From Bacteroidia bacterium (GTDB lineage: Bacteria > Bacteroidota > Bacteroidia > Chitinophagales > Saprospiraceae): a DNA stretch of 64,000 nucleotides. The position numbers and the translations under genes are program-made. The DNA is taken from assembly GCA_030430845.1 (NCBI GenBank), contig JAUIKE010000008.1, forward strand, positions 1 through 64,000, given 5' to 3'. The notes beneath the pieces were generated by a model. It was given only the letters and a program-made list of their open reading frames with translations. It had not been told where the DNA came from and ran no database searches. Positions 34,101-42,211 of this stretch are shown in pieces (the first letter of the stretch is position 1; every line of letters begins with the position of its first letter).

Positions 34101-36966
34101 CGCCCGTCACAAAAGCTGAGATGGTGCCAGTGCTGTCACCTGCACAATCCAGATTAGTAAACTCAATGCTCAGGCCGATGGAATCAGCTTGTCCGATCTC
34201 AAATTCTACCATAGCCATGCATCCTAGAGAATCGGTCACAATAACCTTATATATACCGGCAGTTAGACTGTCACGGGTGTTTTGATCTTCAATCAGTGGC
34301 ATAGACCCATCGCAAGGAGCATTCGGGTTCTTGTAATAAATACCGCCGCCATTTCCTTCAGGACAAGCATCGCCTTCACAATCTACACAACCATTATTGG
34401 CCACATCATCGGTACAGGTACCACAAAAATCAGGTCCTTTTATCCAAAAACCATTGATTACCTCTCCCTCTGGAGCAGTATATTCAAAAGTCTGAGAGTC
34501 CGGTTCAAATCTGACGTCTGGATCTTCAGGATCAAGCCCCTGAAACCCAGTCGGTCCCATATCAATTACAATGTTAGATATGTCAAATTTACCCAAGCAC
34601 ACTTTAAAGCCTGAACAATCTTCCCAGGCTACGCCAACTTCACAATCATCCAAGCCGGCACACAACTCTTCGGCAGTTTCTACCTCCATGACGCCCATTT
34701 GTCCTTGCTCGCCATCTGTCCAGCTAAAGGTGTAAGGTCCGGTTCCTCCCATCGCCATGACGGTTACAGAGCCCGTAGAATCGCCAAAGCAATCTACATT
34801 GATTAAGTCCGTGATCACTACTTTAAAAGTATCAGGCTGTGACAGAATAATGGTATCGGCCGCCTCACAACCTTTAGCATCCGTCACAGTCACGCTGTAT
34901 TCACCGGCAGGAAGGTTATCAATCATAGCGGTCGTCTGACCGGTACTCCATAAATAGTCATAAGGTTCCATACCATCTACCCCGCTTGCAGTGGCGGTAC
35001 CGGTAGAATCGCCATAACAATCAATATTGGTGCCGACGAGGGTTAGCCCAAGACTATCGGACTGAATTGTCGTGCAGAGAATCTTCATACAACCCACAAA
35101 ATCTTTGACAGTAACACAGTACTCACCGGCTGATAAGTCACTGATCATAGCCGTCGTATCACCGGTATTCCACATATAGGTATAAGGCGCCACGCCGCCA
35201 TCTACGATCACGGTCGCAGTCCCGTCACTGGAAGCACCACAGGCCGTAGCTGTGGCATCAATAATAGCCAGGATTTCCGCAGTTTCAGTAATCGTGACGC
35301 TATCTACAGCCATGCATTCATTGGCATCTACTACTGTTACGATGTAAGTTCCGGCCGTTAGCTCGGCCACAGCTTGTGTTGTATCTCCATTACTCCAGGT
35401 ATACACATAAGGTGCCGTACCGCCAATTGGCATGGCCATAGCCTGGCCACTATCATCATCGGGACAAACAAACTTGGTGGCATTTACTTCTACCTCCAAC
35501 GCAGGCGGAGCTTGTAGGATAGTATCTAAAATTATTTCACATTCATTATCATTAATCACTGTAACAGAATATTCACCGGGGCCGAGGTCTGTGATTTTTG
35601 CAGTCGTATCACCGGTACTCCATAAATAGGTAACTACGGCAGTATCCGGACTGACAATCACTTCTATCATACCATCATTCCCTTCACACACTGATATGGG
35701 CGTCACATCTAATCCTGCATCAAAAGGCTCGGCAGGCTTAACAACCAAAGTGGCCTCTTTACTACAGCCTGCCGCATCGGTAACCGTTACAGTATATTCA
35801 CCAGGAGCCACATCCGTGACGGTGGCCGAGACAGCGCCATTGCTCCATTCGTAGGAGTATGGCATAACGCCCGAGGCTCCCTGAACCATCAGTACTCCGT
35901 CATTTTCACCCGGACAGGATTCCGGCGTAGCAGACCCTAAGATAACCAATGTGGAAAGCGGGAAAAGCACTTGTTCTTTTTCAATGGTGCAACCATTGGC
36001 GTCGGTCACTGTTACAGAATAGGTTCCGGTACCCAGGCCGCTGATGGAGGAAGTCGTATCACCCGTATTCCAGAGATAGGAATAGGGTGCCGTCCCGCCG
36101 CTTACAAATACTTCAATCGATCCGTTTTCATCTCCGGTACAAACGGGGTCTTCAAAATCACAGCTGATCTTCAGTTCAGGTTTGTCTTTCACGATCCCCG
36201 TCGCTGTGGCGGTACAGCCTGCTTTATCTGTAACCGTCACCGAATATTCACCTGGAGCCAGGTTAGAATTGATAGGGCCGGTGGCTCCGTTGCTCCATTC
36301 GAAAGTATAAGGACCGGTTCCTTTTATAATGGTCACTTTTATCTCGCCATCGGTATCACCAGGACAGGTAACCATATCCATATTAACGGAAATATCTAAT
36401 CCGGAAAGTTCGACAAGTACACATTCCACACGGGCACAATAGTTAGCGTCAATAATGGTTACGCAATATTTTCCGGGTTCTGTCACCTCAAGTTTATCCC
36501 CTAGGGTTCCGTTATCCCACTTATAAGTATAGGGAGCCCATCCTCCTTTAGCCGTTACCATAACAACGGTAGGATAATCACATTCACTGAAGGAAAAAGT
36601 CCCTTTTATTTGATCTGGCTGGACGACTTTCACAGATGCGGACTTGGAGTTCTCGTTTGCATCTGTGACGGTAACAGAATAGGTTCCGGCACGCACCCCG
36701 TCAATCGTTTGGGTTGTTTGGCCGGTATTCCACTCAAACGTAAATGGTCCTGTTCCACCATTTACATTCGCTGTGATAAAGCCGTCGGACCCTCCCCAAC
36801 AGGTAGGTTCCGTCACGCCAAAGGAAATTGTAAATTGAGCCGCCAACACCAGCGGGCTAAATCCCAAAATAAAAAGGAAGGCCAATCTTTTGAAGTTGGT
36901 TCTGTTTAGTTTCACACCTCTGAAAGCGTTCAAAGAGGCACGACAACCACCTGTAATTGTTTTCAT
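31111..36966 (-). CDS. Giant SprB-repeat protein with SdrD-B, PKD and T9SS domains
   Basis: A 1951-aa cell-surface or secreted protein. A signal sequence ends near residue 43 (PLVLAAQ). Then come about 13 SprB-type repeats (residues about 45-1150), each with a Cys near its start, GTGPYTFEWSNG and AGTYSVTVTDANGC. One repeat is split by an insert of about 140 residues (about 752-894). Two SdrD B-like domains (YVWEDLDKDGIQDEDEPG; TVWLDQNRNGLQDPSE) follow at about 1155-1235 and 1458-1560, then a PKD-like domain near 1700 and a type A T9SS domain (VYPNPVINDLNIEV) at the end. SprB repeats occur in gliding adhesins, but this protein alone does not prove motility; no gliding genes are adjacent. Confidence 0.92.
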   Translation of the reverse strand: MKTITGGCRASLNAFRGVKLNRTNFKRLAFLFILGFSPLVLAAQFTISFGVTEPTCWGGSDGFITANVNGGTGPFTFEWNTGQTTQTIDGVRAGTYSVTVTDANENSKSASVKVVQPDQIKGTFSFSECDYPTVVMVTAKGGWAPYTYKWDNGTLGDKLEVTEPGKYCVTIIDANYCARVECVLVELSGLDISVNMDMVTCPGDTDGEIKVTIIKGTGPYTFEWSNGATGPINSNLAPGEYSVTVTDKAGCTATATGIVKDKPELKISCDFEDPVCTGDENGSIEVFVSGGTAPYSYLWNTGDTTSSISGLGTGTYSVTVTDANGCTIEKEQVLFPLSTLVILGSATPESCPGENDGVLMVQGASGVMPYSYEWSNGAVSATVTDVAPGEYTVTVTDAAGCSKEATLVVKPAEPFDAGLDVTPISVCEGNDGMIEVIVSPDTAVVTYLWSTGDTTAKITDLGPGEYSVTVINDNECEIILDTILQAPPALEVEVNATKFVCPDDDSGQAMAMPIGGTAPYVYTWSNGDTTQAVAELTAGTYIVTVVDANECMAVDSVTITETAEILAIIDATATACGASSDGTATVIVDGGVAPYTYMWNTGDTTAMISDLSAGEYCVTVKDFVGCMKILCTTIQSDSLGLTLVGTNIDCYGDSTGTATASGVDGMEPYDYLWSTGQTTAMIDNLPAGEYSVTVTDAKGCEAADTIILSQPDTFKVVITDLINVDCFGDSTGSVTVMAMGGTGPYTFSWTDGEQGQMGVMEVETAEELCAGLDDCEVGVAWEDCSGFKVCLGKFDISNIVIDMGPTGFQGLDPEDPDVRFEPDSQTFEYTAPEGEVINGFWIKGPDFCGTCTDDVANNGCVDCEGDACPEGNGGGIYYKNPNAPCDGSMPLIEDQNTRDSLTAGIYKVIVTDSLGCMAMVEFEIGQADSIGLSIEFTNLDCAGDSTGTISAFVTGGTKPITFAWSNGADTNELSDLAAGTYVLTLTDANGCSVIDSVTLTEPDSLNLTITNLRGACEDIDNGELVVTATGGVEPYTYSWSNEAETDTIKKLSPGEYSVTVIDANGCIATLKTLVEEYPGLECTITILQNETSPGAGDGSATVDVIGGVEPFTYLWSDGQTTKDATELGAGDYSVTITDANGCTTSCEINLLILSGLGNYVWEDLDKDGIQDEDEPGVPDVPVKLKDIDNNIIARDTTDENGFYSFLDLLPDTYSVMFDIDSATYNYTIINEGTNDSLDSDVNFDNMQMTPQVTLASGEINFTLDAGIYRRPAIGADPCECLNNATLDGNGQFSERITVVSYPGETWKVVELAGLYKPDSPAPPALPIPIEPGTELTEFAPGMYELPARLVDGEVYIALTAGNVGVDTVFTTNVCFYPRLNMDEIPGDSICVVADPLELSSNPTIPGEVKYYLNGEEITEIDPSILEEGDYEFIAQLIPFDPNECEARIVKDITIHSECLAVIGDTVWLDQNRNGLQDPSEVGIGGVQVIAQQVDELSDSLDNLFRDTMFTDENGKYLFVVPPGVYKVTFGQPEGLIPTMANAGDDTKDSDADPGTGMTGLYTVNAGDVNLTIDAGFYDICVNVTDPGEIGYDQMLCGPGQDPDPIIEIRAPEGGEGELEYLWMKSTISPIFNNRDWQPIPNSNTKDYDPGPLFETTYFTRCVRREGCVFYIEPTPVTIKVNEYNRIDIEMEGIACVGKPITLRANTELTGPFTWEFDGPATPSTATGKSTVVTFNDFGSFEVRVYSNANGCIVSQKKTITVYNSPTFCGTGLNIDLSVENERDVSIEWSVANDGTEYVFEVERSEDGYNFEKIATVTEPKALIDNYKHYEYMDKEAKKGRNYYQVKIYEQSLGNLAFTSDMEEVIVYGESKLLLVYPNPVINDLNIEVFESLGEPVEVELFTINGVLLQRHELEPETQGLQLNLENYPKGTYFLKVQFGKTLVKRYKLVRY

Positions 36967-37162
36967 TGAACAATAATTTGTTAGTATTTAATTGAGTGAT
37001 TACATGTGCTTTTCGTATGGGAATAAGGTAGCACCGGCAATTCAGCCCATGTGCTGAACTACCATAGAAGGGGTAGACAAACTTGAAATATCGGTGGGTA
37101 AAAGTAAAAAGTGTAAGCTGCAAATACTTGAACGCTAATATAAGATTTTTTTTCATACCCAA

Positions 37163-37195
37163 CAAAAAAAAAGTCGCATCACAAGGTGATACGAC
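37163..37195 (-). terminator. Terminator of micro-ORF unit 1
   Basis: Perfect stem GTCGCATCAC / GTGATACGAC with an AAG loop (37173-37195) and nine T on the minus strand. It follows 15 bases after the micro-ORF stop at 37211. Confidence 0.8.
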
Positions 37196-37210
37196 CTAAC
37201 TACTAACAAA

Positions 37211-37222
37211 TTATAATCCCAT
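37211..37222 (-). other. Micro-ORF MGL, unit 1
   Basis: ATGGGATTATAA encodes Met-Gly-Leu-stop. The same 12 bases preceded by TTC recur at 37479-37493. The frame is open upstream for about 15 codons (SFQLRRVFMGL) without an ATG, so it is either a minimal ORF or the conserved end of a peptide begun at a non-ATG codon. Function unknown. Confidence 0.35.
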
Positions 37223-37430
37223 GAATACTCTTCTCAATTGAAAACTGAATAGTAAAATTATTCTATATCCTTAATTTTTTTATTTATTAAACAACTATCC
37301 AGTAGTAAAGTGTTCACTCTAAGCCACTGTTAATAATTTTTTAACATAAACTTTCTCCTCTGTTTAAATAAATCAACAACATAACGATACGATAGCTCAA
37401 AAAATTTTTTACCTTGGCAAAAATTTGCAC

Positions 37431-37469
37431 AAAAAAATAAGTCGCATCATTTTACATGATACGACTTAT
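37431..37469 (-). terminator. Terminator of micro-ORF unit 2
   Basis: Stem ATAAGTCGCATCAT / ATGATACGACTTAT (37437-37469) with a TTTAC loop and a T7 run on the minus strand; closely related in sequence to the unit 1 terminator. Confidence 0.8.
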
Positions 37470-37478
37470 CATTAATAG

Positions 37479-37634
37479 TTATAATCCCATGAACATCTGC
37501 GAACAAAATTCAGCTAAACGCTGAAGTATATTTTGAACCCCGAAGGGTGAAAAATCTTTTTGAAAATTTGCAGTTAGCAAGTCAACCCAGTTTTGAATTG
37601 ACTTGCTATTGCAAACAAAGAATCCCATGTACAT
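37479..37634 (-). CDS. Possible 51-aa small protein ending in MFMGL
   Basis: From ATG 37634 the frame reads MYMGFFVCNSKSIQNWVDLL, continues through FSPFGVQNILQRLAEFCS and ends QMFMGL. Start (MYMGF) and end (MFMGL) lie in the two repeated ATGGGATT blocks, so the frame spans exactly one repeat unit. The coding DNA also contains a hairpin AGCAAGTCAA / TTGACTTGCT. A terminator follows 10 bp after the stop. No homolog is known to me; it may be a small peptide gene or an incidental frame in an RNA gene. Confidence 0.4.
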   Translation of the reverse strand: MYMGFFVCNSKSIQNWVDLLTANFQKDFSPFGVQNILQRLAEFCSQMFMGL

Positions 37635-37878
37635 ATCCAACTTTTGAACCGATTCTTTAATCGATTACTTCGTTTGACATTACAAACATCTTAAATTATT
37701 CAAGGAGTGCAAAAGACAAAAAACGCAAATTGTGAAAAAAATAATTAACTAAAACTCCTTTTTAAATTAATTTAATTGCGTTTTTGTGAAAAACCTAGTA
37801 TTGTACACATATTTTTTTCTCCTCTTTTTTTAAAAAAAACTTGCATCATATTGAAGCCCTAAGGACTAAAAAAAGAAA

Positions 37879-37990
37879 AATGGGGCATCTCATCCGCTTG
37901 AGGTGGATTCGACGCCCCATAGAATTTTTTTTAGGAGGCACCCGTACGGGCGCCTCCTAAAAAAAATTACTGGCTGTCTCAAAAGACCTG
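37879..37990. repeat. Composite palindrome (R6)
   Basis: Module one: ATGGGGC...GCCCCAT (37879-37918). Module two: AATTTTTTTTAGGAGGC-CCCG / GGG-GCCTCCTAAAAAAAATT around TAC (37922-37967). It is followed by TACTGGCTGTCTCAAAAGACC, the same tail that appears inverted at 57498-57540. It lies past the stop of the first MauG-type gene (minus). Confidence 0.75.
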
Positions 37991-38000
37991 ATTTAGCTAT

Positions 38001-38068
38001 GAAGTTGTTTAAAGTTATCGTACTTACCTGCGCGTGAAGGCTTACAGTAGACAACTTTAAACAACTTC
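38001..38068. repeat. GAAGTTGTTTAAAGTT inverted repeat
   Basis: Perfect 16-bp arms GAAGTTGTTTAAAGTT (38001-38016) and AACTTTAAACAACTTC (38053-38068), the second touching the stop codon of the MauG-type gene. A shorter relative with the same outer 10 bp occurs at 50061-50095. Confidence 0.7.
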
Positions 38069-39195
38069 TATTTAAAAGGCGACTGAAAATCAGGATTATT
38101 AACAAAAGAAGTATCAGTCAACATTTCCAAAAAGGAGATCAGATCCTTTTTATCTTGTTCACTGAGGGTGAATGGCTGAATATTAGGATCTTCATTGATA
38201 ACGCCATGTCCACCACTACTGTAGTGATCCAGTACCTCTTCGAGGGTCTCAAACCTTCCGTCGTGCATGTAGGGAGCGGTGAGGCTGATATTTCGAAGGG
38301 AAGGAACGCGGAATTTGCCGTTATCATATATGTTATTGATCACACCTCCCCTGCCCAGGTCAGAAAAGTCGTTTAGGTCATCTACATCGTCCAGGCCATT
38401 ATTCTTAAAGTTATTGTCTGTAAAAGTAGGTGCAAAATGACAGTGCGAACAGCCGGGATGCTGCTGGTTTTGAGGAAGCTCCTCAAAAAAGAATAATTGC
38501 TGACCTCTCCTTTCTGAGTCGGTCGGCCATCCGTCATTCAACCAGATGACCCGGTCATACCTGGAGTCGGCACTGATGAGTGTTCGCTCAAATTGAGCAA
38601 TGGCCTTCACCGTCAACTCTTTTGTTATCTCTGATTTTTTACTGATTCCAAATGCTTCTCTAAACATGGCAGGGTAATTGGTATGGCGTTGAAGCTTTTT
38701 CTCTACATTCGGCCAGCTCTCGTCCATTTCTATGTGGTCCTCTACCGGTATCAAAGCCTGCTCTTCTAAAGTGGCCGCTCTACCGTCCCAGAAAAATCCA
38801 TTTGTATTGAATGCCAAATTGACCAGGGACATGGACGAGCGGGTACCCGCAAGGCCTACAATTCCTGTGCTGACCGCCTGGCCGTCGGTAAAAGATAGCT
38901 GTGGGTTGTGGCAAGAGGCACAAGACATACTGCTGTCAGCTGATAAAATAGGATCAAAAAACAAATGACGACCCAATTCCACGCCGGCTTTGGTGATTGG
39001 ATTATCTTCCGGAATAGAAGGATCCGGCATCCAGTCGGGAATATTTAATTCATAAGGCTGAGGATTATAATCCGCCTGAATGCTATCATCTACTCCACAA
39101 TTTTCACATCCATTCACAGGGTTGTCTTTACCACAGGCAATTACAAAAAGTAGGATACTTAGTATGGCGAATATTTTTTTTATTTTTTGGTTCAT
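38068..39195 (-). CDS. Di-heme cytochrome c peroxidase / MauG family lipoprotein (1)
   Basis: A 375-aa protein with lipobox FVIAC. Two heme c motifs, CASCH and CSHCH, and the distal loop APYMHDGRFETLEEVLDHY identify the bacterial cytochrome c peroxidase / MauG / MbnH family, which either reduces peroxide or carries out high-valent iron oxidation of a protein partner. It is the last gene of the seven-gene minus-strand run. A related but clearly different paralog lies just upstream (39367-40434), and two MbnP-like genes precede that, so a protein-modifying role as in MbnH-MbnP is plausible. Confidence 0.88.
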   Translation of the reverse strand: MNQKIKKIFAILSILLFVIACGKDNPVNGCENCGVDDSIQADYNPQPYELNIPDWMPDPSIPEDNPITKAGVELGRHLFFDPILSADSSMSCASCHNPQLSFTDGQAVSTGIVGLAGTRSSMSLVNLAFNTNGFFWDGRAATLEEQALIPVEDHIEMDESWPNVEKKLQRHTNYPAMFREAFGISKKSEITKELTVKAIAQFERTLISADSRYDRVIWLNDGWPTDSERRGQQLFFFEELPQNQQHPGCSHCHFAPTFTDNNFKNNGLDDVDDLNDFSDLGRGGVINNIYDNGKFRVPSLRNISLTAPYMHDGRFETLEEVLDHYSSGGHGVINEDPNIQPFTLSEQDKKDLISFLEMLTDTSFVNNPDFQSPFK

Positions 39196-39214
39196 AGTTC
39201 GGTTTGGTGGTTGG

Positions 39215-39322
39215 CTGGATCACGGATTTCCGCGGATTCAGCGGATTTCACAGAAGGATTTTGACCAGAGGTCAAAATCTATTCCGTGTAATCTGTTCAA
39301 TCCGCGGAAATCCGTGATCCAG
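39215..39322. repeat. CGCGGATT-type long inverted repeat
   Basis: The two arms, each about 50 bp, start CTGGATCACGGATTTCCGCG and end at AGGTC in the middle. They match except for a handful of bases (GATTCAGCGGATTTCAC against GATTGAACAGATTACAC), the best preserved member of this dispersed family. It sits between the two MauG-type genes within one operon. Confidence 0.8.
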
Positions 39323-39366
39323 ACAAAAAAACAAAATAACAATAACCCCTTCCAGACTTTCTCCCT

Positions 39367-40434
39367 CTAAAAGGGATTACTCAATGTCTCATTATATAAT
39401 AAGGTGCTATCCGTCAAAGTGTTCAAAAAAGCGATCAGTGCCTGTTTATCTTTTTGCGACAAAGTCAGCGGTCTGACGTTTGGGCTCACATTGGGTCCGG
39501 GATGGCCTCCTGATGCATAATGATCCACCACTTCATTCAAGGTTTTAAACCGCCCGTCGTGCATATAGGGTGCCGTTAAGGCGATATTCCTTAAGGTAGG
39601 GACCTTAAATTGCCCATTATCAAAGGAATGGCCGGTAAGAGCGCCCTTCCCCTTGTCTCTATTTGGATCACCCTCTTTATCGATGCCGTTGTTTTCCAAT
39701 TTAAGATGTGTAAATAAGGGATCTGTATGACAATGACCGCACTCAGAGAACGGCAACTCTTCAGAGGCATCAAAAAAGATCGTCATACCTCGATGCTCTT
39801 CTGCTGTAAAGCTGGCCGTTCCTTCTATTACCCGATCGTATTTAGAATCCGAACTGATAATGGTTCGTTGAAACTGGCTGAGAGCACGAGTAATCCACGC
39901 CTGATTAATGCTGTCTTTTTTTATACCAAAGGCGGCCTTAAACATTGTAGGGTAAAAAGGGTGTTCTTGAAGCCTTTTCACCACAGTAGGCCAGCTATTC
40001 CCCATTTCAAGCGGATCTTCGATCGGATGAACGGCTTGTTCTTCCAAGCTGGACGACCGGCTATCCCAAAACAAGCCCTTGTAATGATAGCCAATGTTCA
40101 CCAGAGAAGGAGCGGATCGTTTGCCGGAGCGGCCGTAAATGCCATGGCTAAAAGCCTTCCCGTCTGTAAAAGCGAGTGCCTGCAAATGGCAGGTCGAACA
40201 AGAAATACTGGAATCCAACGACAGTATCGGATCATAAAACAAATGCCTGCCCAGTTCGGTCCCTTCTGCTGTCAATGGATTGTTTGCCGGATGGGTCATT
40301 TTAAAAAAAAGAGCCGGCTCTTCCAGTTCGTATGGAGTAGCTGTCTTTTTATGCAACATATCTGCCCCTCCCTGCCAATAGGTCACCACAATTAGCAGCA
40401 GCAAGATCGCGAAAATGAGTCTCCATTTTTTCAT
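39367..40434 (-). CDS. Di-heme cytochrome c peroxidase / MauG family protein (2)
   Basis: A 355-aa exported protein with an N-terminal hydrophobic anchor (LIFAILLLLIVVTYW). Heme motifs CSTCH and CGHCH are present, with APYMHDGRFKTLNEVVDHY for the distal side. It resembles the downstream paralog along the full length but has no lipobox. It begins 4 bp after the MbnP-family gene stops, so translation of the two is probably coupled. That fits the MbnH-MbnP pairing, in which the di-heme enzyme oxidises a Trp of its partner; here the chemistry is inferred, not shown. Confidence 0.88.
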   Translation of the reverse strand: MKKWRLIFAILLLLIVVTYWQGGADMLHKKTATPYELEEPALFFKMTHPANNPLTAEGTELGRHLFYDPILSLDSSISCSTCHLQALAFTDGKAFSHGIYGRSGKRSAPSLVNIGYHYKGLFWDSRSSSLEEQAVHPIEDPLEMGNSWPTVVKRLQEHPFYPTMFKAAFGIKKDSINQAWITRALSQFQRTIISSDSKYDRVIEGTASFTAEEHRGMTIFFDASEELPFSECGHCHTDPLFTHLKLENNGIDKEGDPNRDKGKGALTGHSFDNGQFKVPTLRNIALTAPYMHDGRFKTLNEVVDHYASGGHPGPNVSPNVRPLTLSQKDKQALIAFLNTLTDSTLLYNETLSNPF

Positions 40435-40438
40435 TACT

Positions 40439-41221
40439 TTACTCCAAACTTAAGGCATTGGCCAAATTACTGGCTATGAAGCCGGCCACATTCATGTCAT
40501 TCGTATGATCCTGGGTAAGCTGACGGAAATCTAAAAATTCACTGGAATTTTGAGCCAATACCCGATACAGATCCACATTAAACTCCAGGTTAAGGGAGCT
40601 TCCCTGGCTTACTTGCATATCCTGAATAAAGATTTTCTCATTATACAATTGGCTGGCTCCCGTGTGGAATGTCAATTTTTCAGAATAATCTCCATCTCCA
40701 TTGAGATCGGCATTGCCCTCTATTTTACTAAAAATATATCCCGTGGCTGCTGTCCAGTAATTATCGCTTAATGGATGACCTGCTGCATAGTCGCCGGGCT
40801 GCGTCATGTTAAAATCATCAGATACTCCCACCCCAAGTTTGATGCCTTTGTAAAGACCGGCAGGCACATCTTTAATCTCTATAACGATCCCTTCTTCCGC
40901 CAGTTGCTGGGAGGTAATGTCCTTAAAACTGACCAATGCAATATCTACCAACTCCTCTCCACCATTCACTGTGTCCGCCATTTCGCTGATCAGGCTAAGG
41001 TGCGAAATATAAAATTGAAATAGCTGAAATCGAAGCGACATGCCTGCTTCATAATCATAAGTATCATCGTACATTAAAAGAGGCTGCCCCTTAAAACCGG
41101 CCTTAAAGGTAATGCTAACATCTCCTTCCAATGCCTCAGCAGGCTTCTCATTATCATTGTTACAAGTACTAAGAAAAAAAATGGCCATTAAGAGTACAAC
41201 ACCATAGACTGGATTCTTCAT
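40439..41221 (-). CDS. MbnP-family copper-binding-type lipoprotein
   Basis: A 260-aa protein from ATG 41221 with lipobox FLSTC. The MbnP pattern is visible: SITFKAGFKGQPL, LRFQLFQFYISHLSLI, DVPAGLYKGIKLGVGV and DNYWTAATGYIFSKIEG, ending in a strand-rich region. MbnP proteins bind copper after an MbnH-type di-heme enzyme converts a Trp to kynurenine. This gene is directly followed (4 bp) by such a di-heme gene. No methanobactin precursor or mbnB/C genes are present, so this is the widespread Mbn-independent version. Confidence 0.82.
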   Translation of the reverse strand: MKNPVYGVVLLMAIFFLSTCNNDNEKPAEALEGDVSITFKAGFKGQPLLMYDDTYDYEAGMSLRFQLFQFYISHLSLISEMADTVNGGEELVDIALVSFKDITSQQLAEEGIVIEIKDVPAGLYKGIKLGVGVSDDFNMTQPGDYAAGHPLSDNYWTAATGYIFSKIEGNADLNGDGDYSEKLTFHTGASQLYNEKIFIQDMQVSQGSSLNLEFNVDLYRVLAQNSSEFLDFRQLTQDHTNDMNVAGFIASNLANALSLE

Positions 41222-41326
41222 AAGAATTAAATTTGAGATCAAACGGATGGTTTAAATATGGTTAATACAGGAGGAGTTTTTCGTTTCAGCATCCAATTGA
41301 AATGTCAAGTAAATATCTGTAATCTA

Positions 41327-42211
41327 CTAGTTATCCGCAGTGACATCAATCACTAAAAATGAGTTTGTAAGATTATTGACAATCTTTTGATACATTTCTT
41401 CTGCAGAATCGGTCCGGACATTGACTCCGGCCAACAAATCAGCATAATTGATACGAAGTACGACTTCCGAGTTAAAGCCCGGATTGAGAAAGAAATCAAT
41501 TGGAAAGTTAAAATCGGGTAAGCTAGTTGTGCGGTCGATCTGAACACTCACCGAATCCAGGGTAGCTTGGGTGGTGTCGCGGTACAATTCCATTTTAAAA
41601 AACACATAACCTTCTTCATCGCTCAGGTATAGTTCGGGAGCATCCAGTGGATGGTCGACAGGCACTTCGTCGATATCTGCCTTGGAAGCTGGGTCGGTCA
41701 ACCCCAGGTCGAAGCTAAGTCCATTGAACTGGCCTCCACCCCGGATGGTGCCAATGGTGTAGTCACTCAAATTACTTACATCTACCAGGGCGAAATTATC
41801 TTCCACCGTATCCAGTCGGATGCGACTGCCCTCAATAACTACAAGCGGAAGTTCCTCCTCTACCATTAAAGGGTTCCCGGAAGCATCAAGCAGATGAAGC
41901 TTATTGAGAAAAAAGCGGATCGACTTAAATCGGAAGGCCTGATCAAAATCATCTATATGCACGGTATTGGAAGGCAGGATCCCCTGAACCAGAGAATCCC
42001 GTGTGAAGCGATGCTGAACGTCCAGCCTCAAAGACGGATACTCACAGCAATCGGAGCAGGATCGATCGGCATCCAGCGAATAATTTAAGGCCTCATTATC
42101 CAAACAGCCACTCTCAGGTTCATAACAGGAAGGAAGTAATCCTAACAGCAAAAAGGCTGACCACAGCCAAGTTTTGAGCCTCCTTTTTTTACTCCCTTTC
42201 ATTCTTTTCAT
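41327..42211 (-). CDS. Second MbnP-like lipoprotein
   Basis: A 294-aa protein with a lipoprotein signal (LLPSC) and an early Cys cluster (CSDCCEYP) absent from its neighbour. The core repeats the MbnP layout: AFRFKSIRFFLNKLHLLD, a GLSFDLGL strand and EGYVFFKMELYRDT, where the first MbnP protein has the Trp-bearing ATGYIF. That Trp is missing here, so if it is a partner for a di-heme enzyme the modified residue must differ. Start is ATG 42211 or 42202; both overlap the end of the exonuclease gene. Confidence 0.72.
   Translation of the reverse strand: MKRMKGSKKRRLKTWLWSAFLLLGLLPSCYEPESGCLDNEALNYSLDADRSCSDCCEYPSLRLDVQHRFTRDSLVQGILPSNTVHIDDFDQAFRFKSIRFFLNKLHLLDASGNPLMVEEELPLVVIEGSRIRLDTVEDNFALVDVSNLSDYTIGTIRGGGQFNGLSFDLGLTDPASKADIDEVPVDHPLDAPELYLSDEEGYVFFKMELYRDTTQATLDSVSVQIDRTTSLPDFNFPIDFFLNPGFNSEVVLRINYADLLAGVNVRTDSAEEMYQKIVNNLTNSFLVIDVTADN

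Larger units (their letters stand above)
36967..38067. other. 1.1-kb non-coding region with tandem micro-ORF/terminator units
   Basis: AT-rich stretch with no ORF above 60 aa that can be supported. On the minus strand it carries at least two units made of a short frame ending ATGGGATTATAA, then a GTCGTATCA / TGATGCGAC hairpin and a T-run (near 37163-37222 and 37431-37490), a third diverged unit start at 37617-37634, and purine-rich AGGAG sites ahead of the units (near 37345, 37755 and 37822). Its right end holds composite element R6. Confidence 0.6.

Noticed and set aside
35971-36399. 142-aa plus-strand ORF
   Set aside because: Antisense shadow of SprB repeats; the repetitive composition mirrors the coding strand.
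31111-36966. Evidence for gliding motility
   Set aside because: SprB repeats alone are found in many non-gliding Bacteroidota; no gld or spr genes are in the window.
38068-41221. Methanobactin biosynthesis locus
   Set aside because: MbnP- and MbnH-like proteins are present, but no precursor peptide or mbnB/mbnC-type genes were found.
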